Of a stretch of 35,107 bases of DNA, positions 18,120-27,628 are shown in pieces. Source of the stretch: Bacillota bacterium (lineage in GTDB: Bacteria; Bacillota; Clostridia; Oscillospirales; Acutalibacteraceae); the NCBI GenBank assembly GCA_029005175.1, contig JAQXFQ010000032.1, positions 1-35,107 of the forward strand, in the 5' to 3' direction. Numbering within the stretch: position 1 is the stretch's first letter; each line of letters begins with the position of its first letter. Under the pieces are notes generated by a model. That model had not been told where the DNA came from and made no database searches. It saw nothing but the letters and a program-made list of their open reading frames with translations. A program made the position numbers and the translations under genes.

Positions 18120-19070
18120 TTAGAATCTTTTAAACACCTTCAATTCATCTCCGTCTTTAACGCCCAAACCGAGAAATTTTTGAGAACGGGTATACACTCT
18201 GTAAAGTGATCTGTCTTTATATATATCCGCGTTCAACCGTTCTGCTTGTTTTACCCCGTCAATCACTGGAGGATGCAGTCTTTCCAATGCCAGTGCCGCG
18301 CCGTTATTAAAACGCACGGTCTGATTGTCGGAAATGTACAGCGCTGGATGGCACTCAAATATGGTGTCAATCGGTAATATTTGCTGCTCAAGCAAGCCTT
18401 CGTCTTTATAGCTTTGCGCCTGCTGCATTGTAATGCATTTGTCAATTGTCATGCCCGACGCCATAGTGCGGCGAAGTGAAGTCAGCACGGCGCCGCATCC
18501 GAGAGCGTTTCCTATATCGTCAATCAAGGTGCGGACATACGTTCCTTTAGAGCATGAAACCGTCATTATTCCCGTTCCGCTCGCTCTATCATATTCATCC
18601 AGAGTAAGGCTGTAAATTGTGACCGGTCTCGCCTCTCGCTCAACCTCAATTCCCTGACGTGCCAGATCGTAAAGTTTCTTGCCGTTGATCGACACAGCTG
18701 AATACATTGGCGGCACCTGCATTATATCGCCTTTGAATTTCTCCATGGTTTCCAGCAGCAAGGCTTCTTCAACATCAGCCGCGCATTTCGACAAAACCTC
18801 GCCTGTAATATCCAGTGTATCAGTGCGAAGTCCAAGTCTGAACCCCGCGACATACGTTTTATCATGTGACGGAATCAAATCCAGCGCGCGTGTAGCAGAA
18901 CCAATCAGTATTGGCAGCACCCCCGTCGCCATCGGGTCGAGCGTTCCGGAGTGACCGATTTTTTTGGTATGAAGCATTCCGCGCATTACGGCGCAAACGT
19001 CAAATGACGTAAAGTCAGTCGGCTTGTCAATCAACAGTAAGCCGTTTACAGGGTTGTTTTGCCAACTCAT
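18120..19070 (-). CDS. truB: tRNA pseudouridine(55) synthase
   Basis: GLLLIDKPTDFTSFDV, KIGHSGTLDPMATGVLPI and CSKGTYVRTLIDDIG motifs. Confidence 0.96.
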   Translation of the reverse strand: MSWQNNPVNGLLLIDKPTDFTSFDVCAVMRGMLHTKKIGHSGTLDPMATGVLPILIGSATRALDLIPSHDKTYVAGFRLGLRTDTLDITGEVLSKCAADVEEALLLETMEKFKGDIMQVPPMYSAVSINGKKLYDLARQGIEVEREARPVTIYSLTLDEYDRASGTGIMTVSCSKGTYVRTLIDDIGNALGCGAVLTSLRRTMASGMTIDKCITMQQAQSYKDEGLLEQQILPIDTIFECHPALYISDNQTVRFNNGAALALERLHPPVIDGVKQAERLNADIYKDRSLYRVYTRSQKFLGLGVKDGDELKVFKRF

Positions 19071-19089
19071 AAAAAACTACCGCCCCTAA

Positions 19090-20118
19090 TTAATTTTTAT
19101 CTGTGTGATTTCCGAGCATTTCAGTTACAGCCTCGACAAGCTGGGCTTTGGCGTCGTCATAATCTGTTGCCAGCTTACAGCCGGCTGCTGCCTTGTGTCC
19201 GCCGCCGCCGAATCTTGCACACAAATCCGCCGCATTTATTTTATCTGTGGAACGCACTGAAATTTTCCATGCCTCACCGTCCTGCTTCATGGTAATACCA
19301 CATTCCACCCCGCTTATACTTCTCGGAATGGAAGCCACTCCATCCATATCCTCGGGCATAGCTTTGGATTCCGTCATCATTTGGCTTGTGATTGTGATTA
19401 CAGCGCATTTACCGCCGCAATAATAATCTAAAGTGGAAAGCGCCATATTTTTTAGAGCAAGCTTTGAAGGGGTTTCCTCGTCAATCAGTTTGAAATTTAT
19501 TCCCGCACAATCTATTCCGAGCTGCATTAGCTGAATTGCAATCAAATGCGTCCGTATTGTGACATTGCTGTATTTAAAACAACCGGTATCAGTGGAAATT
19601 GCGGCGAAAAGGCATTCTGACATTGACTTATCAAGCTTCACGCCCATAGCTTTAAGCAAAATCCAAATCACTTCACCTGTTGCCGACGCTGTATCGTCAA
19701 CAAACTTTACGCCTGCATTCACAGAATTCATACGGTGGTGATCTATGCACACGTCGAGCTTATCGCCATATTCCGCTTCAAGTGCGCCCATCAGGTGCGG
19801 CGCAGCAATATCCACAGATACAAAATGCTGCGGTACAATGTTATGCTCATTCAGGTTGTCAAACATAAACGAATATTTTTGCGGAATTTCATCAGCACAT
19901 TTCACATTAGCGCGCTTACCGAGAGAACGAAGTCCCCGACAGAGTGCAGAGGCAGAGCCCAGCGTATCACCATCAGGCGATTTATGGCAAATTATAACAA
20001 TATCATTCATTTCACGCAATGCGTTTGCTGTTTTAATAATGCCGTCGCGATAGCTTTTATCATCAATTCCACATATTTCCAACGCGTTTTCAGCGTTTTT
20101 CTTTACTGCAGAAAGCAT
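19090..20118 (-). CDS. DHH/DHHA1 phosphoesterase (NrnA-like)
   Basis: HKSPDGDTLGSASAL, CIDHHRMN, and FGGGGHKAAAGC DHHA1 motif. Start ATG at 20118 with RBS (track start 20172). Confidence 0.92.
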   Translation of the reverse strand: MLSAVKKNAENALEICGIDDKSYRDGIIKTANALREMNDIVIICHKSPDGDTLGSASALCRGLRSLGKRANVKCADEIPQKYSFMFDNLNEHNIVPQHFVSVDIAAPHLMGALEAEYGDKLDVCIDHHRMNSVNAGVKFVDDTASATGEVIWILLKAMGVKLDKSMSECLFAAISTDTGCFKYSNVTIRTHLIAIQLMQLGIDCAGINFKLIDEETPSKLALKNMALSTLDYYCGGKCAVITITSQMMTESKAMPEDMDGVASIPRSISGVECGITMKQDGEAWKISVRSTDKINAADLCARFGGGGHKAAAGCKLATDYDDAKAQLVEAVTEMLGNHTDKN

Positions 20119-20220
20119 AAACCTCAACCCCTTAATAAATTTCAATTTATAGCACTTTGGACTTTTCAGCATTACGCCAAAAAGTCCAAAGCTGACATTT
20201 GATTGTCAATAACGATGCAA

Positions 20221-20601
20221 TCACTCGGATATTTCCGTATCCTCATCGGATTTATCTTCTTCAATATTTAACCCTTTGAGAATTTTATTGATTTCCGCGC
20301 TGTATGCAATTGAATTATCAGCGACAAAGCGCAGCTCAGGCACATGACGAAGCTTAAGAGCCGCACCAAGCTCGTGTCGGATATATCCTTGTGCTGATTT
20401 AAGTCCTTTGACCGACTCCTTAGTTTTTTCCTCGCCCTCAATTGTGCTGACGTGAACAGTCGCGTATGACAAATCATTTGTCACATCAACGCGTAGCACA
20501 GTAATCATACTGCTGATTCTCGGGTCTTTCAGAGTTCTGAATATCGCAGACAGCTCGCGCTTAATATCCTCGCTTATTCTGTTAATTCTGTGTCCTGCCA
20601 T
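20221..20601 (-). CDS. rbfA: Ribosome-binding factor A
   Basis: RINRISEDIKRELSAIFRTLKDPRISSMITVLRVDVTNDLSYATVHVS; operon context downstream of infB. Confidence 0.95.
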   Translation of the reverse strand: MAGHRINRISEDIKRELSAIFRTLKDPRISSMITVLRVDVTNDLSYATVHVSTIEGEEKTKESVKGLKSAQGYIRHELGAALKLRHVPELRFVADNSIAYSAEINKILKGLNIEEDKSDEDTEISE

Positions 20602-20625
20602 ATATCAAAATTCCCTTTCGCTAAA

Positions 20626-23511
20626 TTAATCTCTATATTCTTCAACAACGAAGGCTTCGAGAATATCGCCTTCCTTGATGTCGTTGTAACGCTCAAGTGT
20701 TATACCGCACTCGTAACCCTCGGCAACTTCCTTCTGGTCGTCCTTGAAGCGTTTGAGTGATGCGAGCTTATCCTCAGCCAAAACTATACCGTCACGCACT
20801 ACGCGGATTTCAGCGTTGCGCTGAATCTTGCCGCTTGTAACGTAGCAGCCCGCAACAATACCGACATTGGTAATTTTGTAAACCATTCTGATTTCAGCCT
20901 TACCGAGTTCGACAATGCGCTTTTTAGGAGCGAGCATGCCTTTCATTGCATCCTGGATTTCCTCTATGCAATCGTAGATTATGCGGTAAAGTCTCATGTC
21001 AACACCCTGACGCTTTGCGTATTCCTCAGCAACGGGATCGGGTCGCACGTTAAATCCGACAATAATTGCCTGAGAGGCGTCGGCGAGCATTACATCAGAT
21101 TCGCTGATTGCACCAACTGCGCCATGGATTACATTCACGCGGACTTCTTCGTTGCTCAGCTTGACAAGCGACTGTCTGACAGCTTCAACAGAACCCTGAA
21201 CATCCGCCTTGATTATGATCTTGAGTTCCTTCATATCTCCGTCCTGCATCTGGCTGAAAAGATTGTCAAGTGTGACCTGTGTGCGCTGCTTGAATATCTC
21301 ATCCTTGATTTTCTGCTTTCGCTGCTCGACAAGCTCTCTCGCAAGACGCTCGTCAGATACTGAGTCGAACAAATCACCGCCTGTCGGTGCTTCATCAAGA
21401 CCTGTGATTTCAACAGGAATAGACGGACCTGCTTCTTCAACGCGCTCACCCTTGTCATTGAGCATTGCTCTGACACGACCGACAGATGTACCTGCGACAA
21501 TAATATCACCCACATGGAGAGTACCATTCTGAACCAGCACAGTCGCCACAGGACCTCTTCCCTTGTCTAGACGAGCCTCAATGACAGTACCCTTTGCGGA
21601 ACGGTCGGGATTCGCCTTAAGCTCCATAACATCCGCTACAAGTATTATGCTCTCGAGAAGGTCATCCAATCCCTCACGGGTTTTGGCAGATACAGGAACA
21701 CATATAACGTCACCGCCCCATTCTTCCGGAACAAGCTCATACTCTGTGAGCTGCTGCTTGATTGCGTCGGGGTTTGCGCCGACCTTATCCATCTTATTGA
21801 TTGCAACAATAATCTGAACATTTGCAGCTTTAGCGTGATTGATAGCTTCAACTGTCTGCGGCATGATACCGTCATCCGCCGCCACTACCAATATCGCAAT
21901 ATCTGTAACCTGCGCACCGCGGGCACGCATTGTGGTAAATGCCTCGTGACCGGGTGTATCGAGGAATGTAATTTCTCTGTCAGCCACAGGAACTCTGTAT
22001 GCGCCGATATGCTGAGTAATGCCGCCGGCTTCGGTGTCAGTGACATGTGCTGTGCGAATTGCGTCAAGAAGTGAGGTCTTACCATGGTCAACGTGACCCA
22101 TAACAACGACGACAGGACTTCTGGGAACGAGGTTCTCATCGGTATCCTGGCTGTCATCTATAATTCGCTCTTCAATTGTTACAACAACTTCCTTCTCAAC
22201 CTTAGCATGGCATTCTTCTGCCACTAAATACGCTGTGTCGAAGTCGATTACATCGTTTATTGTAACCATTGTGCCCATCAGCATGAGCTTTTTAATAACC
22301 TCGGAAGCTGTGACCTTCAGACGGCGCGCAAGCTCACCGACTGTGATTTCATCAGGAACAGTAATTGTGATAGGCTTGCTCTTGCGCTCCTTTTCAATGC
22401 GGCGCATGCGCTCGGCTTCGGTTTCCTTTTTGCCTGTTTTTTTCTTGCGGTAATCCTGAGACTTCTGGTGAAGCTTCTGCTTGCCCACCATATTCTCGTT
22501 GCGGCGGCCGACCTCTTTTTCAAACGCCATATCGTCATAACGGGTGTTATACTTATCGGCATTAAGCTCGGTGGTGCGTGTGTCAACTATTCGAGTTGTA
22601 GGCGGTTCAACGCGTCTGGGCTGCTGAGCAGGATTTTTCTGCTTCTGCGGCTGCTGGAATTTAGGATCGATCGGCTTATTGGTAGCTGCCTTGACAGGAG
22701 CCTTTGCCGCGGGCTTCTGAGCCTGCTGAGGCTTGCTCTGCTGTGCGGCAGGCTTCTGAGCCGACTGAGCCGCTGCATTGCCCTGATTCTGTCTGGACTG
22801 CTGCTTGCTGTCACGTTTCTGCTGATTATCCTGCACAGACTGCTGATTTCGGCGGTCACGATTGTCCTTTCCGCTGTCTCTGTTATCCTTTTTGCGTTCA
22901 TTCTGCTGCTTGCGCGGCTGTGGCTTTATCTGAATCTGACCTATAACTGCGGCACGCTGACCCACAGGAGCAGACGCAGTCTTAACCTGAACAGCAGGCT
23001 GCGCCGGCTTAGTCTCAACAGATTTCACCTCGGAAATCGGCTTTGCATTATCAACTTTAGGTTCATTGGCATTATCAGCTTTAACCTCAGTTTTGACCTC
23101 GACTTTAACCTCAGCTTTAACCTCGGATTTAACTTCAGTCTTTGCGGGTGAAGCGGTCTCGGATTTTTCCTTTTTTGGTTCTTTATCTTTAGGCTTGGCA
23201 GTTTCTTTCTTTTCCTCAGACTTGACTGCAGCCTTTTCTTCCTTTTCCGGCTTCGGTGCTTCAACCGTCCCGGAGTTGCTGTTTACGGTTTCCATACGCT
23301 TTGCCTGAGCGAGAAACTCATCGAAATTCTCAACTGAATGTTCCTTGGTAATTATTTCATAAGCCATATCAAGCTCGTCGCCCTCAAGCGTAGTGGTGGT
23401 TGTGTATTTCTTTTCGGGATTTCCGCTTTTTTTGAGAAGCTCTACAAGCTCCTTACCCGTCATTCCCATATCCTTTGCAAGCTGGCTTACTTTATATTTT
23501 ACTTTAATCAA
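20626..23511 (-). CDS. infB: Translation initiation factor IF-2
   Basis: [55 protein letters not shown] and NKMD; long low-complexity N-terminus. Confidence 0.98.
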   Translation of the reverse strand: MIKVKYKVSQLAKDMGMTGKELVELLKKSGNPEKKYTTTTTLEGDELDMAYEIITKEHSVENFDEFLAQAKRMETVNSNSGTVEAPKPEKEEKAAVKSEEKKETAKPKDKEPKKEKSETASPAKTEVKSEVKAEVKVEVKTEVKADNANEPKVDNAKPISEVKSVETKPAQPAVQVKTASAPVGQRAAVIGQIQIKPQPRKQQNERKKDNRDSGKDNRDRRNQQSVQDNQQKRDSKQQSRQNQGNAAAQSAQKPAAQQSKPQQAQKPAAKAPVKAATNKPIDPKFQQPQKQKNPAQQPRRVEPPTTRIVDTRTTELNADKYNTRYDDMAFEKEVGRRNENMVGKQKLHQKSQDYRKKKTGKKETEAERMRRIEKERKSKPITITVPDEITVGELARRLKVTASEVIKKLMLMGTMVTINDVIDFDTAYLVAEECHAKVEKEVVVTIEERIIDDSQDTDENLVPRSPVVVVMGHVDHGKTSLLDAIRTAHVTDTEAGGITQHIGAYRVPVADREITFLDTPGHEAFTTMRARGAQVTDIAILVVAADDGIMPQTVEAINHAKAANVQIIVAINKMDKVGANPDAIKQQLTEYELVPEEWGGDVICVPVSAKTREGLDDLLESIILVADVMELKANPDRSAKGTVIEARLDKGRGPVATVLVQNGTLHVGDIIVAGTSVGRVRAMLNDKGERVEEAGPSIPVEITGLDEAPTGGDLFDSVSDERLARELVEQRKQKIKDEIFKQRTQVTLDNLFSQMQDGDMKELKIIIKADVQGSVEAVRQSLVKLSNEEVRVNVIHGAVGAISESDVMLADASQAIIVGFNVRPDPVAEEYAKRQGVDMRLYRIIYDCIEEIQDAMKGMLAPKKRIVELGKAEIRMVYKITNVGIVAGCYVTSGKIQRNAEIRVVRDGIVLAEDKLASLKRFKDDQKEVAEGYECGITLERYNDIKEGDILEAFVVEEYRD
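23078..23137 (-). repeat. Five 12-bp tandem repeats inside infB encoding xEVK units
   Basis: gctttaacctca / gttttgacctcg / actttaacctca / gctttaacctcg / gatttaacttca on the plus strand; minus strand encodes [20 protein letters not shown]. Confidence 0.85.
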
Positions 23512-23514
23512 TAG

Positions 23515-23856
23515 TTATTCCTCCCCGTCATTTGCTTCCGTCAAAAGCTTTGCCTTTTGAGCGAATCCTTTATCATTTATAGAAATAATTCTGACATTTT
23601 TGCCTATCGCTCTTCCGATTTCATCCTGTGTACAGGATATAGTCAGAATGCTGACTTTATTATTGATTTTATAATTCAGCTCCTTTAAGGTCTTTGGCGA
23701 AATATCCGCTGTTATCAATATCAAGCAGCTTTCGCCTGTTTTTGCGCTGTCTGTCACCGCATCAAACCCAAGTGACAGCTTTCCCGCCCTTCTCATAAGT
23801 CCGAGCAGGGAAAGCAGGGAATGCATATAATGCAGATTTTCATTCATCTGCGGCAA
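23515..23856 (-). CDS. ylxQ: L7Ae-family ribosomal-like protein (YlxQ)
   Basis: LLGLMRRAGKLSLGFDAV...LILITADISPKTLKEL; position between ylxR and infB. Confidence 0.88.
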   Translation of the reverse strand: MPQMNENLHYMHSLLSLLGLMRRAGKLSLGFDAVTDSAKTGESCLILITADISPKTLKELNYKINNKVSILTISCTQDEIGRAIGKNVRIISINDKGFAQKAKLLTEANDGEE

Positions 23857-24115
23857 TCCCCCTCATCAGTTCATCATATACTTCGTCCGGAATCTGCATG
23901 GAAAAGGATTTCTCCAGCCGCCTGCCCTTTCTGGCCTTTTTCATACATTCTGTATCGTGGCATATATATGCCCCTCTACCGTTCTTTTTACCCGTAAGGT
24001 CAATGCACAAACTTCCGTCCGGCTCCCGAACAACGCGCACAAGCTCCTTTTTCGGCTTTGTTTCTCCGCAGCCTATACACGTTCTCATCGGAATTTTCTT
24101 CTGCTTCTGCTGCAC
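23840..24115 (-). CDS. ylxR: YlxR family RNA-binding protein (DUF448)
   Basis: PMRTCIGCGETKPKKELVRVVR...DLTGKKNGRGAYICHDTECM. Confidence 0.94.
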   Translation of the reverse strand: MQQKQKKIPMRTCIGCGETKPKKELVRVVREPDGSLCIDLTGKKNGRGAYICHDTECMKKARKGRRLEKSFSMQIPDEVYDELMRGIAADE

Positions 24116-24149
24116 GGCTGTTTCCTCCTCTCTTAATTAAGTCAGGGAA

Positions 24150-25376
24150 TTACTCTTCTGTCTCGGCTTCTGCCGTAGCGTCTTCTGCTTCGGATACTGC
24201 TTCTTCTGTCGATACATCCTCATTCTCAATTATATCATCCACTGCGGGTTCATCGGTTTCTGCGGCTTCAGCTTCAGACTCTGCCAACGCAGCGGCTTCG
24301 CGTTCAGCCTTTACGTCTTCCTCTGAACGAATATCTATTTTCCAATTGGTAAGTCTGGCGGCAAGCCTTGCGTTCTGTCCCTTGTTGCCGATAGCCAATG
24401 AAAGCTGGCTTGAAGGAACGGTTACGCGGCATGACTTTGCAGCTTCGTCGATAATCTCAACATTTGTTACATCCGCAGGAGAAAGTGCCTTGGCGATAAA
24501 TTCGGACAGATCATCGCTGTATTTGATAATGTCGATTTTTTCTCCGCCGAGTTCATCTACAATTTTGCTCACACGTGAGCCGCGGGGACCTATGCATGCG
24601 CCCACGGGATCAACATTTTCATCATTGCTCCACACGGCGATTTTCGTTCTGCTACCCGCTTCTCTTGATACAGCCTTGATTTCAACTGTTCCGTCGAATA
24701 TCTCGGGAACCTCTGTTTCAAACAGCCGCTTGACCATACCGGGGTGTGTTCTGGAAATCGTCGGACGCGGCTCTCTTTCTCCGCTTTTGACATCCACTAC
24801 ATAAACCTTGATAAGATCACCGACCTCAAAATGCTCGTTGCCGACCTGCTCATTATGAGAAAGCAGCACATCGTAATTGCCGATTTTCACCATCACATCG
24901 CCGTTTTCTGGATTTATGCGGTCTACTGTTGCGGTGACAAGCTCCTGATGACGGCTCTGGAATTCCTCCATGACCTGCCCCTTTTCAACATCTCTGATAC
25001 CCTGGTGTATGATGTGCTTTGCTGTCTGAGCCGCAATACGTCCGAACTGCTTGGGATCCTGCTTAATAGCTACTGTTTCGCCTATTTCAGCGCACGGGTC
25101 GTTTTTGAGCGCAACATCCAGCAAAACCTCGCGACCGCTGTCCACAACTTCTTCAACAACCTTTTTGCGGATAAATACGCTGAAGACATTGTTTTCGGGT
25201 TCTATTCTCACGGTAATATCATCATTGCCGTTGTTGCTCTTTTTGAGCGCAATTTTAATAGCTCCGGAAATTTTCTCAATCATATAATCTACAGGAATAT
25301 GCATCTCCTGTTCCAAAAGTTCGAGAGCCTGAAAAATATTCTCTCCCTCTTCTTTTTTAGCTCTGCTTCTTGCCAT
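24150..25376 (-). CDS. nusA: Transcription termination/antitermination factor NusA
   Basis: S1/KH architecture: DPVGACIGPRGSRVSKIVDELGGEKIDIIKYSDD and LAIGNKGQNARLAARLTNWKIDI. Confidence 0.97.
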   Translation of the reverse strand: MARSRAKKEEGENIFQALELLEQEMHIPVDYMIEKISGAIKIALKKSNNGNDDITVRIEPENNVFSVFIRKKVVEEVVDSGREVLLDVALKNDPCAEIGETVAIKQDPKQFGRIAAQTAKHIIHQGIRDVEKGQVMEEFQSRHQELVTATVDRINPENGDVMVKIGNYDVLLSHNEQVGNEHFEVGDLIKVYVVDVKSGEREPRPTISRTHPGMVKRLFETEVPEIFDGTVEIKAVSREAGSRTKIAVWSNDENVDPVGACIGPRGSRVSKIVDELGGEKIDIIKYSDDLSEFIAKALSPADVTNVEIIDEAAKSCRVTVPSSQLSLAIGNKGQNARLAARLTNWKIDIRSEEDVKAEREAAALAESEAEAAETDEPAVDDIIENEDVSTEEAVSEAEDATAEAETEE

Positions 25377-25392
25377 TTATATACCTCCAAAG

Positions 25393-25938
25393 TTATTGTT
25401 CTTCTGAAATATCGTCTTCAAAGTTTTCTATATTATCGGAAGAATCCGAATCATCAAAATCCTCGCAATCGTAAAGCTTTACTGAAACAGCGTCCTTTTT
25501 GTTTATTTCAAACCTCACCCCGTCCAGGTCTGCAAGTACGATATTATCGCCCTCAAGCCCTATCAGTTCAGCTATAACTTCCTTATCGCCGTTCTCTGCA
25601 GGTCTGTAAAGGTTTACCGAAACATCTCTGCCCTTCATCATCTCAAAATGCTCAGGGCGGCTAAGCTCGCGCTCTATACCCGGAGACGAAACCTCAAGGA
25701 AATACGACTGACTTATGGGATCTGCCTCATCAATGGGACCGTTTACCGCGCGGCTCATTGCTTCACAGTCATTGATAGTCACGCCGCCCTCCTTATCAAT
25801 AAAAATGCGAAGATACCACGACGCGCCTTCCTTTACAAATCTTACGTCCCACAGAATCAAGCCCAATTCGTCAGCTATCGGTTTTGCAATTTTTGTAACG
25901 ATCGCCACCGTATTGCCTCCATGCTTTTTTCCTGCCAA
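25393..25938 (-). CDS. rimP: Ribosome maturation factor RimP
   Basis: LILWDVRFVKEGASWYLRIFIDKEGGVTINDCEAMSRAVNGPID. TTG start at 25938 after GGAGGTGG; an alternative GTG at 25908 after GGAGG; track start 25974 is less likely. Confidence 0.92.
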   Translation of the reverse strand: MAGKKHGGNTVAIVTKIAKPIADELGLILWDVRFVKEGASWYLRIFIDKEGGVTINDCEAMSRAVNGPIDEADPISQSYFLEVSSPGIERELSRPEHFEMMKGRDVSVNLYRPAENGDKEVIAELIGLEGDNIVLADLDGVRFEINKKDAVSVKLYDCEDFDDSDSSDNIENFEDDISEEQ

Positions 25939-25951
25939 ATCATCCACCTCC

Positions 25952-25989
25952 TGTATATGCCGATGTATATGCAAATCAATGCATATACA
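25952..25989 (-). promoter_or_regulatory. Repeat-containing leader immediately upstream of the rimP RBS
   Basis: TGTATATGC at 25952 and 25964 (plus) plus the perfect inverted copy TGCATATACA at 25980-25989. Confidence 0.6.
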
Positions 25990-25992
25990 AAC

Positions 25993-26018
25993 AAAAGAGT
26001 GGGTCGCCCCACTCTTTT
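25993..26018. terminator. Terminator-like hairpin in the rimP-nusA leader
   Basis: Minus strand AAAAGAGTGGG-GCGA-CCCACTCTTTT then GTTTGT: 11-bp stem with GNRA loop and U-rich tail. Confidence 0.75.
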
Positions 26019-26152
26019 ATCCTTTCTACATAATCTTGCTATTATAATATCATACATTATTGTAATTTACAAGATGTTTAATATTTTTCTCTCTTTTTGG
26101 CAAATTGTCGCGTCATTTTCGCCGATAGATTTGTGAACTATGCACAATCAAT

Positions 26153-27628
26153 TCACAATTTTTCAGCGTTTTCAAGAATCTGACTCAGCCATGTGGCAGA
26201 TACCGTATTTACAGGATAATCTCCCCACACCACCGCATAGGCACGGCTTGAATACTTGTAAAATTCGATAACATCGCTCTTTCTGCCGTAATTATCAAAA
26301 TAATCAACCGTTATGGTGACAGCGGGCTTTCCTGCAGGCTTCTTTACGTTCCAGTTTTGTACGACGCTGTTGTTAAGCAGCTTTATAAAATTGGTGTAAA
26401 CTGAATATTTCTTATCGTTGCCGTCGACCTTTACACTGTATGTGTAAATAACATCCTCAGAAATTTCCGCCGCTGCTGTTGATTCCTTTGCTTTGCGCGA
26501 AACTGCCATATTCCGTTTAACATTTGATGATTGTATTTTAATATTGCTTATGGTTTCGATAGAAATTGACAGCGCGGTGTCGCTGTAGATATTTTCGGGA
26601 GAGAGCTTATGCAGCATTGAAAGACCATCGACATCAAGCGAATATATTATCGGCTGACCCTTGAGCATAACATACATATCGGTTTTGGTGATATTTCCTA
26701 TATAAAGCGTGCAGGCTTTGCCGTTGCGTGTAAAGTTCATCGTGCATGACGGTGTGTCAAAACCGTATTGCTTAAGCTGCTTTTTAGTGGGATTGAGCAC
26801 CACAGCGTCGCTGGCGGTCATGTAAGTAAGCTCATGCACTATCAGCGCAGCGGACGATGACTTTGCCGGCCATCTTATCGGCGAGGTCACAATATAATCA
26901 TAGCCGCAGAACGGGTCGCTTTGGTTGCTGGTTTTGTTCTGCTGCATTACGAACTTGCCGTCAAAATTATCTCCGCTGAGATTGATATTGCCGATAGATA
27001 TATCCGACTCGCTCTCTAAATCTTTGTCATAGGAATAAAACACATCATCGCTGAGAAAGTAATCGTTGCCCATAAAAAACACAGAATCTATCGCACAGGC
27101 ATATACATTTTTATCTCCGCTGAGCCGCACATAATACGTATCCGTACAGCCGGGTACGGCGCTGCCTGCGATAAATTTGTATTTCTTATCTCCCTCAAAG
27201 GTCGCATTCACCATAAGAGAAGGCTTATCAAGACCGTAAGCCGACGCCTTGTAGCCCTCGGCATCAGTGGACGTTATCACACTGTCATAGGTAAGCTGAG
27301 TTACACCATACCATATATATTCCATAAAGTTCTGATTCACGGGCAGTCCTTTCAGCTCGCTGAATACAATTTCGCCCGCTTTTTTGTCAAGCGTCACGGT
27401 ATAACTCGCCTTTTCGTTGCTGTAGACGATTTTCTTCAAATTCTCGTCGTCCTCATTAATAAGTATTCCCGAGTCACTGCTGCTGACATTCTCTGACGTT
27501 TCAGACGTATCAGTGTCGTGTGTGTGGTCTATATTTTCTTCATCGAGCCTGATAACGAGCCACAGCAAGCCGCCCATAATTAAGGTTGCCGCAAGCAGCA
27601 AAATCAGATTGCGCTTTTTCTTTGTCAC
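26153..27628 (-). CDS. DUF4340 domain-containing protein
   Basis: N-terminal TM and extracytoplasmic domain with YGLDKPSLMVNATF- and YGFDTPSCTMNFT-type repeats typical of DUF4340; adjacent to GldG-like gene. Confidence 0.82.
   Translation of the reverse strand: MTKKKRNLILLLAATLIMGGLLWLVIRLDEENIDHTHDTDTSETSENVSSSDSGILINEDDENLKKIVYSNEKASYTVTLDKKAGEIVFSELKGLPVNQNFMEYIWYGVTQLTYDSVITSTDAEGYKASAYGLDKPSLMVNATFEGDKKYKFIAGSAVPGCTDTYYVRLSGDKNVYACAIDSVFFMGNDYFLSDDVFYSYDKDLESESDISIGNINLSGDNFDGKFVMQQNKTSNQSDPFCGYDYIVTSPIRWPAKSSSAALIVHELTYMTASDAVVLNPTKKQLKQYGFDTPSCTMNFTRNGKACTLYIGNITKTDMYVMLKGQPIIYSLDVDGLSMLHKLSPENIYSDTALSISIETISNIKIQSSNVKRNMAVSRKAKESTAAAEISEDVIYTYSVKVDGNDKKYSVYTNFIKLLNNSVVQNWNVKKPAGKPAVTITVDYFDNYGRKSDVIEFYKYSSRAYAVVWGDYPVNTVSATWLSQILENAEKL

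Noticed and set aside
22468-23151. 227-aa plus-strand ORF, Leu/Arg-rich
   Set aside because: Antisense to the low-complexity N-terminus of infB; composition mirrors the Lys/Glu/Gln repeats and there is no domain signature.
24058-24804. 248-aa plus-strand Ser-rich ORF
   Set aside because: Antisense to the acidic C-terminus of nusA; shadow ORF.
24744-25577. 277-aa plus-strand ORF
   Set aside because: Antisense across nusA/rimP with no recognisable family; conserved genes on the other strand explain the region.
25875-26057. 60-aa minus-strand ORF as a possible leader peptide for rimP
   Set aside because: It runs through the terminator hairpin and repeats without a convincing RBS, and overlaps the rimP start region in another frame.
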